DNA of 64,000 bases from Linyphia triangularis (taxonomy: Eukaryota > Arthropoda > Arachnida > Araneae > Linyphiidae): assembly GCA_963978545.1 (NCBI GenBank), contig OZ021731.1, positions 54,051,242 through 54,115,241 on the forward strand, in the 5' to 3' direction. Positions 41,025-51,540 of the stretch are shown piece by piece (within the stretch, counting starts at the first letter, position 1; each line of letters starts with the position of its first letter). The notes under the pieces are model-generated. The model worked only from the letters and a program-made list of their open reading frames with translations, was not told the DNA's origin and ran no database searches. The translations under genes and the position numbers were made by a program.

Positions 41025-41790
41025 ACTAAAACTACTTATGTTGAAACTTTCAGAAGTTTAGGCCTATTCAAAGTCGCTTTTTGTGAAAAAAATTAATTAA
41101 AAAATAAATTGAATTTTAACATTCTTTTGTCAGTCCAATTAGCAGGCCAAAACTACTTGTGTTGAAAATTTCAGAAATGTAGCCCAATTACAAATCGTTT
41201 TGTAAAATATTTGTTAATTAATTTAAAAAAAAAAAAATTTAAAAATTAAATTCTGTTTTTCAAAAATCCAATTAGAAGGCCACAACTATTTATGTTGAAA
41301 ATTTCAAAGCTGTAGCCCTATTTGAAATCGTTTTGTAATATATATATTAATTAATTAAAAAAATTAATTAAAAAGAAACTAAATAAAAATTTTAAATTTT
41401 GTTTTTCAAAAATCCAATTACAAGGCCACAACAAGTTATGTTGATAATTTCAGAGCTGTACCCCTATTAGTAGTCGTTTTGTAAAATATTTATTAATTAA
41501 TTAAAATAATTAATTAAAAAAGAACAAAATAAAAATTTAAAATTCTGTTTTTTAGAAGTCCAATTAAAAGGCCAAAACTACTTATGTTGAAAATTTCAGA
41601 GCAACCCTATTAGATATCGTTTTGTAACATATTTAGAAATTAATTAAAAAAAGCTAATTAAAAAAGAACTAAATAAAAATTTAAAATTCTGTTTTTCAAA
41701 AGTCCAAATAAAAGGCCAAAACTACTTGTGCTGAAAATTTCAGAGCTCTACTCCAATTTTAAGTAGGTTTCTATAAATCCACAGAGTCAC
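41025..41790 (-). repeat. ~120-146-bp minisatellite in Helitron copy 2
   Basis: Six units carry GGCCAAAACTACTTATGTTG (plus reading) followed by AAAATTTCAGAGC and an A/T-rich TTAATTAA block. The GTTGAA word falls at about 41,040, 41,161, 41,294, 41,440, 41,586 and 41,730. Confidence 0.85.
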
Positions 41791-41920
41791 AGACAGACAG
41801 ACACACAGCTTGTTTTATTACTATAGATTAACTTAAATGAATTTTTATTGTATGACACTAAAATTTAACTGTGTACAATTATCCGTCTGAAACAAGACTT
41901 TGGCTAAATCAGAACGATAA

Positions 41921-42108
41921 AGCTTGGCGTCCACTATCGCTAAGCAGACCAGAGCAGAGCGGAGTGGATTAGATTATAGCCAATTACAAGGCTGTCAACG
42001 TACATTGTAGCACGAGGCTCGTTCTACAGTAGATGTTGGCAGCCTTGTAATTGGCTCTAATCCGCTCTGCTCTGCTCTACTCTGCTCAGCGATAATGGAT
42101 GCCAAGCT
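41921..42108. mobile_element. 188-bp palindromic MITE, TAA target duplication
   Basis: The two halves are near-perfect inverted copies of about 88 bp: AGCTTGGCGTCCACTATCGC on the left faces the complement of GCGATAATGGATGCCAAGCT on the right, and both contain AGCCAATTACAAGGCTG. TAA lies on both sides (41,918-41,920 and 42,109-42,111). A 3-bp TWA duplication is the PIF/Harbinger habit, so I infer that superfamily. No coding capacity. Confidence 0.85.
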
Positions 42109-42433
42109 TAAGTTTTGACCAACGTCTTAAATTTAGCTGCGTGACCAGTTCAATTCGTCACAATTTACTAAAATTAATTTACAGAATAATTACCTGAAAA
42201 ATAATTAACAATTTTTACATTATCTTTTTAACTCACATAAACAGGTCGATTCATGAAATAACATGCTGTGACCCGAAATGCCCATAATGCGTCAATCAAC
42301 ATTGACAAACTTGAGTTGTCAAATTCCCATATTGGCTACATAATTCATGATACGACTAATATTAAGGTATAGTTTATATAAGACATAAACATTAAGAAAT
42401 GTTCTTGTATAAACAATTAATAATTAAACTAAC

Positions 42434-42643
42434 CTGGGAATTTAATCGGACATTGAGTTGATTGGATGCAAAGGCTCGGTTTTGGATCGTTGAAATCGAA
42501 GTCATACAGCCGGACAAATCCGGCATTGCATTGACATGCGGCCACAGCGATAGTTGGACAGGCTTGTGGTGGATTTTTATAATTGTTGCAAGTCAGTGGA
42601 CAAGCCGATCCAGATTTCACGTAGGCGGAATTGGCAAAGCAAA
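42434..42643 (-). CDS. TIL-domain exon 4 (third inhibitor domain) of the secreted TIL gene
   Basis: The exon is entered at TCTCAG|TTTGC (plus 42,643) and encodes a TIL domain with eight cysteines: VC, SAC, LTC, QAC, AAC, QC, LC and QC. It lacks the same two cysteines (canonical 2 and 6) as the other two domains. It is the most diverged of the three. It may end by splicing at CCAG|GTTAGT, again in phase 1, or the TAG inside GGT-TAG may be the real stop, giving ...KFPG and making this the last exon. I found no further exon below it before the MITE. The open frame continuing upstream of the acceptor is intron read-through. Confidence 0.75.
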
Positions 42644-45127
42644 CTGAGAGGACAGATACAAATATAACACTGCTGTAAATAATTAGTCTCAAATAAAACA
42701 AATTTTTAAACAAACGTTTTACAAGAGATTAACTTCTATAAACGAGTACATCAGAATAAAAGTAATTACTTTTTGACATAGAAATGTTTTTAAAAACTTC
42801 TTTTTATTCCTTTTCTGATTGAAAAAAAAAACTTAAAATATAAAGAAAAATGTCAAAAATCCCAAATGGGCAATAGAACATTACATTAAAATTTTAATCT
42901 ATTTAGTTATTTTTAAAGTAAGATTTTTAAAGTTTTGGGTATAGTGTAAGGGTTCTTATAATTTATTTCAAAATATTTTTATACGTTATTTAGTGTAAAA
43001 GTCATTCAAGCGCAAATAATTGTCCTCTGTTGTACAAACAAGGCCAAGAGTGCCAAAACAAACCCTTGCCTACATTAATGAAAGTAGTACAAATTTCGAT
43101 TGAACGTCTTTTAAAGATGCTTTAACGATGATTTCTATTTTGCTAGTCATAGAGCTTATAGTTGTCCACAAGAAATTACTGATGATGCATAAACAATAAG
43201 ATGAGCTGAAATAAATTTTAGCTGTACTGCGGAAAATGTGGCTCTCGTGTAGACAAGTAAAAAAAAAATCTTAAATTACGGTAGCGCATCTACCCAAACC
43301 TTTGAAGGAACATACGATTTCAATAACTTATTTAATAAATAGCAAACAAATCAAATAATTTCTATTACAAGCAAATATAGGATTATATTAGCAGAGCAAA
43401 GTATAAGAAATATAAATAATTGAAATAAATCATACATTTTACAAATTATTAGCGGCGTATTACTCTTGAAAATACCATTTTTACAAAAATTGATAAATTT
43501 CAATTGAAACAAAAAATATTTTTCTTGTGTAAAATTCCAGTTTGTAATGAAATATGACGAGTCAGGCATTAACTGGCTCTGTTTAAAACTAAATTTCGTT
43601 CAGTTTATTTTTTAATGTGTTTTCCTTTTGTATAAATACTGCTTAGGTTATGGGAAAAGAATATCTGTAGAAATAAAACATTACTTCCAATTTTCGCCAC
43701 TAGTAGATAGAAACATTAACTTTTCAGCCTTATAAAGAAGGTTGTAAATTAATCATACCAAAAAATAGACTTAACAATAAGAAGGCAGGTACGTATTCAT
43801 CAATTTCAACTAATGTGGTGTTGTGGGCTTTGTTTTAAAGATATATATTCATTCCCATAATTCACTAAATCTCCATTCCCAAAATATCTGCCTAATATTT
43901 TCAATTAGAAATGGTGCTTTAAACAAAAAGACTTTCTTTGGTAATTATTTGACACAAATTATTTTTCACTTAAAGTCCCAAAAGTACATGATAGGCATCA
44001 ACTGCCCCTGTTAAAACTAAACTATGCCAAATTCTTTTATATAGATACTTCTTAGAGCATGGAAAAAGGATACCTATAAAAATAAAACATTAGTTCCAAT
44101 TTTCGCCACTAGATGGAAACATGAAATTTGCAGCCTTATAGGGTAAGTTGTAAATGGATCACACCAAAAATAAAACAGTCTAATAAAGTTTTGAATGTGT
44201 AATGTGCACTAATAAAGTTTTGAATGTGTGATGTGCAATTATTAAATTATTAAGTTGAAGAATCATTTTCAAACATTAAAAAAAAAATCTTCTTTTAGAA
44301 ATATCCCCATGCTTCCAGCAATACGCATACTAAGTTGTCTCTATTTATTTCAATAAGCTTCAGACTATTCTAAACAGCTCCCATTTCATTATAGTCACTC
44401 TGTACATAATTTAAGATCGCCTGCAGTAGACAAATGATTAGGACAGTTCTCTGATATACGCACATGCCGCCATTTGGCTCTTTTTTCTACTCGTAAACAA
44501 ATTAGAATTATAAAATTAGGTTGAATCTAGTAGTTATGTTTTCTTTTTGTACAATACTAGTTGGTAGTAAAGTTATATTGAAAAATAATAACTTTAACTG
44601 GGTCAAATTTACATTTATAAACCACCGCTGTAAGGGACACGTCCGTGTCCCGTGCGTCGGTGGCTTTAAACAATTATTTTCAAAAGTTTGAATAATCATT
44701 TTTCAATATTACTTTGCCCCCAACTAGTATTGTATAAAACGAAAACATGATTACTAGATTCATCGTAATTTTATAATTCTAATTTGTTTACGAGTAGAAA
44801 AGAAGAGCCAAAAATCCCGTGCGTCAGTCAGATAATTTCCAATTGGAAAGTTAGCTGACACGACACTTTCCTATAAGATCAATGATCAAACTACACGTAG
44901 TTTTTCCTGCTGACTGATATTTAATTAACGATATTTTAGAGAATACCGTCCACTACTATTTCTAACTAATAGCGTAATTACCAACACTGGACTTCCCATT
45001 TGTGTTACATAGTGTAGGTACATTTGTAGTGAAAAACTAATCTTTTTGTAGATTCAACTCTTTATCGAGTTTTTGTGCTAGTTTGAAGAGTTTTTAACAC
45101 CCAAATTAAGCTTTCAAAAATACGTAC
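42644..45127 (-). other. Intron between TIL exons 3 and 4, with repeats
   Basis: It holds a direct duplication (43,555-43,770 and 43,995-44,190, sharing TTCCAATTTTCGCCACTAG and CAGCCTTATA) and a foldback element at 44,473-44,812. No other exon was seen. Confidence 0.6.
44473..44812. repeat. Foldback element with a central perfect hairpin
   Basis: Arms of about 130 bp: CTACTCGTAAACAAATTAGA and TACAATACTAGTTGG on the left face their inverted copies on the right. In the centre, GGGACACG (44,634-44,641) pairs perfectly with CGTGTCCC (44,644-44,651) over a 2-nt loop. A CCCGTGCGTC string occurs both at the centre and just outside the right arm. No coding capacity. It is probably a non-autonomous DNA transposon. 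Confidence 0.8.
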
Positions 45128-45355
45128 GTGGTTCAGGAGGAAAAACTGGTAATGGAGTTGAACATTGAGTTGGCAGGACGCACAGACTGTGTCTTGGTTT
45201 CTGGTAGTCGAAGTCATCCAACCGAACATATCCCTTACTGCATTGGCATCCGGTAACAGCAACAGCGATGCAGGCTTGCGGAGGTTTTTTGTAGTTCTTG
45301 CAGGTCAGAGGACAAGCTGTTCCGGAAACCGTGTGGTAGGCATTGGGTGGGCAAA
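45128..45355 (-). CDS. TIL-domain exon 3 (second inhibitor domain)
   Basis: The exon runs from TTACCAG|TTTGC (plus 45,355) to CCAC|GTACGT (45,128), entering and leaving in phase 1. It encodes a TIL domain, CPPNAYHTVSGTACPLTC..., with GCQC, then LCV and QC, followed by a Pro-rich PVFPPEP linker. Eight cysteines are present instead of ten. It is very similar to exon 2, so the two are recent duplicates. Family role: compact secreted inhibitors of serine proteases. The frame-correct exon is seen only by following the splice sites. Confidence 0.85.
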
Positions 45356-46047
45356 CTGGTAAGTAAATGAATCAAAACCATGTTTTATTAAGAAGGTGGG
45401 TAAATAAAGGTATAGCAATGTGTAAAAAAAAATTGAACTTTATTATTCGAAAGCCTGAGATCATTTCAGAGTAGATATTATAGGCCATTCTTGTATATTA
45501 TACTAGTATACCAATATCAAGTGAACAAGAAATCTGATGAACATTATACTAACCAGGTCATAGTTTTAAAAATAGTTGGTCATGTAAAATTCAACAAGAA
45601 ATGTATCTTTAGATATATGTGTGGTTGTGGCTTGACCTTTATAACATAAATTCTTGAAGAACTTATAACCTAACTCACGTCGAATTCACGTTTTGGATTT
45701 GGATTATACTTTTTTTCTTACACTCAACTTGACTCCCTGTAATTAAAACGAAACAAAGATGGTTACCGCATTTCCTGGATATGACGAATCAGGAAAGGTT
45801 TGGCATGTGGTTTGCCAATTTTAATGTGATCCACTGCATATGAAAATAATGGCGTTGAAATTAAATTACAATAGTCTAATACGACGTCTTATCTCATGAC
45901 CCTAAGTGGAAATACGTGACAACGTCATTCCATCAGGTGTATGAGGAGTATATTAGAGTAAAAAACATTGTTGTGCGTATAAAAAAATTATTATTGTACC
46001 TTAAATACATATTATAAGACATTAAGCCACGGTAAAAGCACACGTAC

Positions 46048-46272
46048 TTGGTTCAGGAGGAGAAACTGGAACCTTTTCACATTGAGATGACGGGACACAG
46101 ATACTGTAACTTGGTTTCTTGTAGTCGAAGTCATCCAACCGAACGTATCCCTTACTGCATTGGCATCCGGAAACAGCAATAGCAATGCAGGCTTGCGGAG
46201 GTTTTTTGTAGTTCTTGCAGGTCAGGGGACAAGCTGTTCCGGAATCAGTGTGGTAGGAATTGGGTGGGCAAA
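46048..46272 (-). CDS. TIL-domain exon 2 (first inhibitor domain)
   Basis: Bounded by CACCAG|TTTGC (plus 46,272) and CCAA|GTACGT (46,048), phase 1 at both ends, 225 bp. The domain CPPNSYHTDSGTACPLTC... has cysteines at canonical positions 1, 3, 4, 5, 7, 8, 9 and 10. Position 2 is Ser (TDSGTAC where the family has NTCGSAC). Position 6, in the reactive loop, falls in the IAIAV stretch. In the Ascaris-type fold 2 pairs with 6, so exactly one disulfide is missing. The domain ends with PPEP. Reading past the donor gives a spurious tail. Confidence 0.88.
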
Positions 46273-46655
46273 CTGGTGGATAAAGTAAAACGTTGTTGTA
46301 TAAAATGGATATGATAAATAAGAACATAAGATAATTATTGAATGATGTATATTATTATTAAACCGTGTCTACATTTCTGTAGCCAAAGGTGAAAGGGTAA
46401 ACTCTAAGAAAATCAAAAATAAATAAAAATTAGTTTTTAGTTTTACTCGAAATCAAACATTAAAATTCGTTATGCATTTGCCAAATGGAGTTCCATTCGT
46501 GACATTTTAGCTGTTTCAAATTCTTTATGTTTTAAAAATAAATAAACTATTCATAAACTAACGTATTTTCTTACAAATTTTAATACATTAATTTAATTTT
46601 TATTTCAAAAGTTTATTATTTTTAGGAAATGACTCATGCATTATTTCTGACTTAC

Positions 46656-46719
46656 GTGGTGCACTATCGGGCAAGCCAAAAGCCACGCCAAGGATGAGAA
46701 GCAAAATTAAAACCTTCAT
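46656..46719 (-). CDS. Exon 1: start codon and signal peptide of the secreted TIL gene
   Basis: ATG at 46,719 begins MKVLILLLILGVAFG, a clear signal peptide, then LPDSAP and a CCAC|GTAAGT donor leaving one base (phase 1), which matches the phase-1 acceptors of the TIL exons. Too short for a simple ORF search. With exons 2-4 it predicts a secreted protein of about 240 residues with three TIL domains. The TATA box sits about 40 bp upstream of the ATG, so the 5' UTR is very short. Splicing is inferred from sequence only. Confidence 0.85.
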
Positions 46720-46755
46720 TATAGTTGAAGTCTTTCTCCTAGAGTATTTCCGTGT

Positions 46756-46764
46756 CCTTATATA
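46756..46764 (-). promoter_or_regulatory. TATA box of the TIL gene
   Basis: TATATAAGG on the minus strand lies 37 bp before the start codon, predicting transcription start near 46,730. Confidence 0.75.
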
Positions 46765-47600
46765 GATCGTCAACACCTGTTACAGTAGTAATTTCTCCAT
46801 GCGTTTGCTTGCAAAACTTTAAACACATACTATGTGTTGGATGGTGAAATGATTTAAAAATTTAGTCTACATGAAACAGTCATTAAAAGTCAGGTGTTGA
46901 AATACTAAGGGGCAGGTGTAGTCATTTTTATTTTTCAGATAATTTAGTAGTAGGTTATATATGGTAAGTTTCGCTTACCTAGATGGTATGGTCTATAGAG
47001 GATCAACCAAAACATTTTGATTCACAAGTACCAAAGGAAGTTTTTTACCAATTAGGCTAGTTTTAGGAAGTTGGCAAATTTCTAGAATCGTTTTGTGGCA
47101 AATGCATAGCTTCACATTGCTTTGGTTTTCTATGCGCAGATATTTGTAAGTTATTAGTGACAGCAATATCAAAAAAAGGCAAGTTCGATAGTAATTGACA
47201 CGAATATGACACATTCATGCTATACGAACTTCCTGTCTTCTACACACATGCTATACGCATACCCTGTCTCTTCAAATAATTTGACTTTAATTAAAGCATT
47301 GTGCACTCAAAGCGACATCACCAGAGCAACCATATGAAAAATCATTTCTAGATTTACACAGATTTTAAAAAAGCAAAATTGTTAGAATTGCTTATGCAAA
47401 TGCTGAAAAGTAATTTCTTTTACATTTTAATTTTGTTCTAATTATTTTTTTTAATTGATTGCCATTTAAAATAAATGAATTTTGTTGTCTCAATATTTTA
47501 AATAGAGTAAGATGTATAAAAAAAATTTAATGTTTGTTAAAAAAGTTTAATACCTTTTTATTTTTTTTTATTTCAATTTATTCCTTCAATAAAATACTAA
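46765..47600. other. Upstream region of the TIL gene, no gene seen
   Basis: Two CAGGTGT words lie near the promoter (one at about 46,785 in reverse, one at about 46,898). Otherwise AT-rich DNA without a recognisable exon. Confidence 0.5.
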
Positions 47601-48209
47601 TAAATGAAATCCATTATAAGGGGTTACTTACTGAAAAATAAAATTGATTTCATAGCTCATTAAAAAAGGACCAATTTAACTTTAAAATGTATAAATGTCA
47701 CATTTGATACGCAATTTTAACAGCAGTGTTAAAATAAATAATCCAAAAGCAAGTCGCAATATAGTATAATAGATAATTTCCTAAAGGTCACCTTTCGTAC
47801 ACTTAATACTTAAAACAATAATATTGAATCTCAAAAACGGTAGTTGCAAACTATTGTCAGTACTACTCTCAGAAGTCAATACATTCCTCAATGAATGGTA
47901 CTGTTATATACTGGAAGTATATACGGAATCCAGTACATTACGGTAAATTACAACAATCTATGGCAAATTTTAATGAAGTTACCAGTATAAAGTGTAATTG
48001 AAAGTTGTACAATGTTCCACACCCCTAGTTTTCTAATTCAAACTTAATGTGTTAATATATAGACTCAATAATAATCCGACACGAGTGTTCTCATGTATCT
48101 AATCCATTCCATTACAGTAGAAATCTCCAATTTAATTATCTCCATGATTATTACTAGAGGAGTAAAAGTCAACAAAAGTGTTTTTGTTCCAAACTTGAGT
48201 TTAAAAAAG

Positions 48210-48710
48210 ATTAATAATATTTCCAAATAGTGTGTTAATCGATAGTTTCGCATTAATGTTCCAATTAATATTTAAAAATCTTTATTATACGGCATGCATC
48301 TTTTTTCCTATGAATGTCACATTTTTCTTATTTTTTTTTCTTTCAAGGTCAGAGGAATACCAGTGCTGCATAGCAGGGCCTATGGTTACCTCATGTGAAA
48401 ATAAAGAGCTTAATACTGTGATACAATATATTCTATTCTTAGACAAAAACTATATCAGCAAACAGTTTTATCCAATGGTTTTATTCTTAGACTTATACTA
48501 ATATTGAATGCCTTGTTATCTGGAGCGAGTAGGAACATCATACTTTCAGGAAAACGTTACTGTAAGTATCAAGCTAAGTATGAAAGAAATTTTGTCTTGG
48601 AATGCAATGATCACTTTACCGAACATTCCATTTTCTTATTACATATGGTGTCTAAACTAGATATTTCTCGTGCAATAACAGGACTTAGTTCCGTCTAAGT
48701 TTATTCTGAT
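48210..48710. other. Open frames without support
   Basis: Two short plus-strand frames (48,232-48,501 and 48,504-48,698) lie here. They have no domain, and their homologous segment at 50,470-50,960 is not open, so I do not call a gene. Confidence 0.5.
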
Positions 48711-49029
48711 CTACCATGAGTTTTCCAATTCGTGTTTGCAAAGAGCATTTTATTTAACTACTGCTGTAACTAAACAATAAGAGAAAAAAAGTTCAGATGT
48801 GCCTGAAAAGTTTGTATTGAAGAGCTCATTCAAAAACATACCATACCATATATGAGCATTTTCGTTTGCCTCAACCACTAGAGATATAAATTTGTAGATA
48901 TCTGTGGAAGATTTCTTGATAAATAATTAAGGACATTGTTTAGATCGTAGAACTACTTCTTTAAAGCACTAATACATTTCTTTATTATAATTTCAAGTAC
49001 AACGAGAGAAGAAAACATCACTGGCGGGC

Positions 49030-49200
49030 CGAATCGAAGCATATCCTACATCGAGACCCTCTACATAAAGGCCCTCATCATAGAAAGCCAAAATATTCTT
49101 CTTGTCCCCTCCCCTCATCATGGAACACCAAAATATTTTCTACATAAAGTTCCCTCCCCTCCTCGCATAGAATACCAAAATATTCTTTAAATAGAGTCCC
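49030..49200 (+). repeat. ~58-bp minisatellite, three units
   Basis: Units share CCCTCATCATAGAAAGCCAA-type and AAAATATTCTT blocks, seen at about 49,070, 49,112 and 49,160. Confidence 0.7.
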
Positions 49201-49539
49201 ACAATAAAACAATAAAAAGTTTAAACTTCGATTTTCAAACAAATAACGAAGAGCAATAGTAAATAAACAGTCAAAAGTCTAGGTTTTATCTTTAAATTGG
49301 TATATCACACCACAATTTTTGCTTTGCATAAAGGGTTAAAATGGGATATCACACAAAAAAATGTCCAAAAATAATATACATGATTGATCAACAAAAGAGA
49401 GTTGCATAATTACCCTAATTCTAACTAAAATGTCAAGTTGCTACATTGATATGACCAAAAAAATTGGTATTGTAAATGGCAAGTGTAGCCTCGCGAGAGT
49501 TATTTATAGTGGCTAGCGTAGAATACTATCACAAATGAC

Positions 49540-49725
49540 ACAGGAAATTACAGTTGGACTCGTGTAATGGTAGTCAACCAGCAGCCGGACATAACTAAAA
49601 TTACATTCACTTCCGGCCACAATAATTGGTATACAGACCTCTGGTGGATTTTCATAGCTATTCGAGGTCAGGTGACAAGATCTTTTAGAATCAGTGTAGT
49701 GGGAATTGAATGAATAGTATGATGG
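49540..49725 (-). pseudogene. Broken TIL exon D
   Basis: On the minus strand a degenerate TIL domain can be followed: TDSKRSCHLTSNSYENPPEV then SECNFSYVRL. The first cysteine and the acceptor are lost (TTTGCCCACCC has become TACTATTC), the LTC cysteine is Ser, and GCQC has become GSEC. It is a duplicate of the functional exons at 45.1-46.3 kb and is not expected to be used. Confidence 0.8.
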
Positions 49726-49789
49726 GTAAATGAAACCAGAGTCAAATTGAATAAATCTTTTTGAGAGATCAACAGTCGAATCAGAATGT

Positions 49790-49912
49790 CAAATATAACA
49801 ATACTACCACAATTGTTGGCGCAGACTTGCGGGAGATAGCTTTTGCATGTCAAGGGACAAGCTGTGCCATAGTCCAAGTAGCGTGAATTGAATGTGCAAA
49901 CGGGTGAGTAAA
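49790..49912 (-). pseudogene. Broken TIL exon E
   Basis: From plus 49,900 the minus strand encodes CTFNSRYLDYGTACPLTC, then KSYLPQVCANNCG, after which the domain is lost. The flanking intron matches that of exon 2 (ACAACAGCGTTTTACTTT versus ACAACAACGTTTTACTTT), but the splice acceptor AG has become CG (CACCCG|TTTGC). A damaged acceptor and a missing C-terminal half mark it as dead. Confidence 0.85.
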
Positions 49913-50009
49913 TGAAAGTAAAACGCTGTTGTATAAAGTGGATGGATAATTAAATGCACACGAATGTTGGAAATTATTTACCTTTATAGCTCCAGAACCC
50001 GTGACATTT

Positions 50010-50046
50010 TAAGGATGGTATTAGAGGAACTCTAATACCATCCTTA
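50010..50046. repeat. Perfect 17-bp hairpin
   Basis: TAAGGATGGTATTAGAG, loop GAA, then the exact complement CTCTAATACCATCCTTA. It lies in the flank of broken exon E, and the equivalent flank of exon 2 (46,380-46,440) lacks it. Confidence 0.95.
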
Positions 50047-51394
50047 CATTTAGAGGAGAATATTAAATGAAAAATTAATTATATTTTTACTCAAAATTAA
50101 TCAATAAAATGCAGCATAAAACATGACAATTCATGATATTTAGTAAAATATTCATAATTATATTCTATTGGAAGAGTTACTTATTGAAAAATCGAATGGA
50201 TTCCATAGTAAGACCAAATGGGTACAAATAAGTTATTAGAAACCTAATTCAGTGTGTTATTTGGTTAATCATAGAAACTCATAAACACGAATTTAAAAGC
50301 AATAAGAAATCAAAATAGAGTTATGCTGGAACTATGGCATTTCACTACAGTAGTCAAAGGTATCTGAAGAATCATTTTTTAAGGTAATTCAAATCAGGAA
50401 AATGTTTTGCTAATACCTTGAATTTTAAAAAGATCTGAATTTCATTTCATAATAATATATTAATTTACAGGTTTGAATTAATTTTCTATTCCAATTAATA
50501 ATTTAAAATCTATATTGCACCACAAACAATTTTTTTCCTGTAAAATTTACCGCCTCATTAGATTTTTTTTATTGCTTCAAAATACACTTTTCAATACGTT
50601 CAATAACACACAAAAAGAAAATAGGAATGCAAGAGCACCCTCATTCTCTTCCGTGATACCATTCACGTGTAAGTCATGTGCACATTGAGAGTTCAGCTCA
50701 GTGTTCCAAAATATGCTATTTTGAGACAAAACTAATAAACGATCAGATTGTTTTTTAAATTAAGTGTTACTTAGTCTTAGTCAGATTACCTGAAATGGGA
50801 TGGGAACAAAATATATCCCAATAAAAATCATCGAATGTATCGAATTGATCATGAAAAAGTTTTTGAATCCTCAAATGCAAGGAGTTTACACTACAAAACA
50901 TTCCATTTTCGTTTGCGGTATCTAAATAAGAAATTGCTACGATAATAATATGACTTATAGACCTAATCTAATGTGCTATCAGTTTTCAATTTTATTATTA
51001 GGAAGAATTGCGCAGCATTTTGTTTAACTCTTGTTATTAAACGATCAGAAAGTGATAAAAGCGTACACTAATTTGCTAGAAAAATTGACAAATAGTTTAT
51101 ACAAATATACATACTAAACCATTTATGTAAGTTATCGTTTGCATTAACCACTGTTTATATAAAGTTATACGTATCTGTGTAATACTTCTAAAGCTGTTTT
51201 CTAAATTAGAATAACCAGATATAAAGATTTAAGTCATTTTCAACGTATAGTATAAGCTGAACCTTAAAATATTGAGGATAGAATTTTATACATATTATTT
51301 TATACAGAAAATAGTTTTATCATTTTATCATTTTATACAGAAAAATTATAGATCATTGAACGGTCATCAGCAAGAGAATTATTGTAGAAAGTGA

Positions 51395-51540
51395 CAAGTA
51401 TAGCCTGGTAAAAATCATTGCACACAGGGGTGCAACTCTACCACAAATAGCATTGTAATTTAATGCTGGGATCATGACAAATGTCATTGTGAGAATTGTG
51501 GTGGATGTTTCTTCTACGATATGAATTTTGGAGGCGATAG
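51395..51540 (-). pseudogene. Possible remnant of a third TIL duplicate
   Basis: The segment at 51,398-51,480 resembles the flank and end of broken exon D (AAGTATAGCCTGG versus AAGTGTAGCCTCG, CACAAATAGCA versus CACAAATGACA). The minus strand gives HDPSIKLQC, where intact domains have NDPKPSLC. Very decayed and called only from its position in the duplication. Confidence 0.4.

Larger units (their letters stand above)
40590..41827 (-). mobile_element. Non-autonomous Helitron (copy 2)
   Basis: On the minus strand it begins TCTATAGTAATAAAACAAGC after A (plus 41,828) and ends in ...CACGGGCATTTAACTAG before T, at plus 40,590. The terminal ~35 bp match Helitron copy 1 at 12,312-12,346, so the same transposase would recognise both ends. 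A TCTGTCTGTCTG stretch near the start is typical of arthropod Helitrons. No protein is encoded. The interior consists of two tandem arrays unrelated to the array in copy 1. Confidence 0.8.
47600..51540 (-). repeat. Decayed tandem segmental duplication beside the TIL gene
   Basis: Two diverged units share order and spacing of many blocks. Pairs include GGGTTACTTACTGAAAAATA (47,620) with GAGTTACTTATTGAAAAAT (50,173), TTCCAATTAATATTTAAAA (48,258) with TTCCAATTAATAATTTAAAA (50,489), AACATTCCATTTTC (48,620 and 50,898), and TTTTCGTTTGCCTCAACCACT (near 48,860) with TATCGTTTGCATTAACCACT (near 51,135). Each unit ends at its high-coordinate side in a broken TIL exon. The second unit appears to lack the counterpart of the promoter and signal exon. 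Confidence 0.65.

Noticed and set aside
45062..45362. Open frames on both strands over TIL exon 3
   Set aside because: The minus frame is out of register with the TIL cysteines and the plus frame is antisense. The true exon is defined by its splice sites in another frame.
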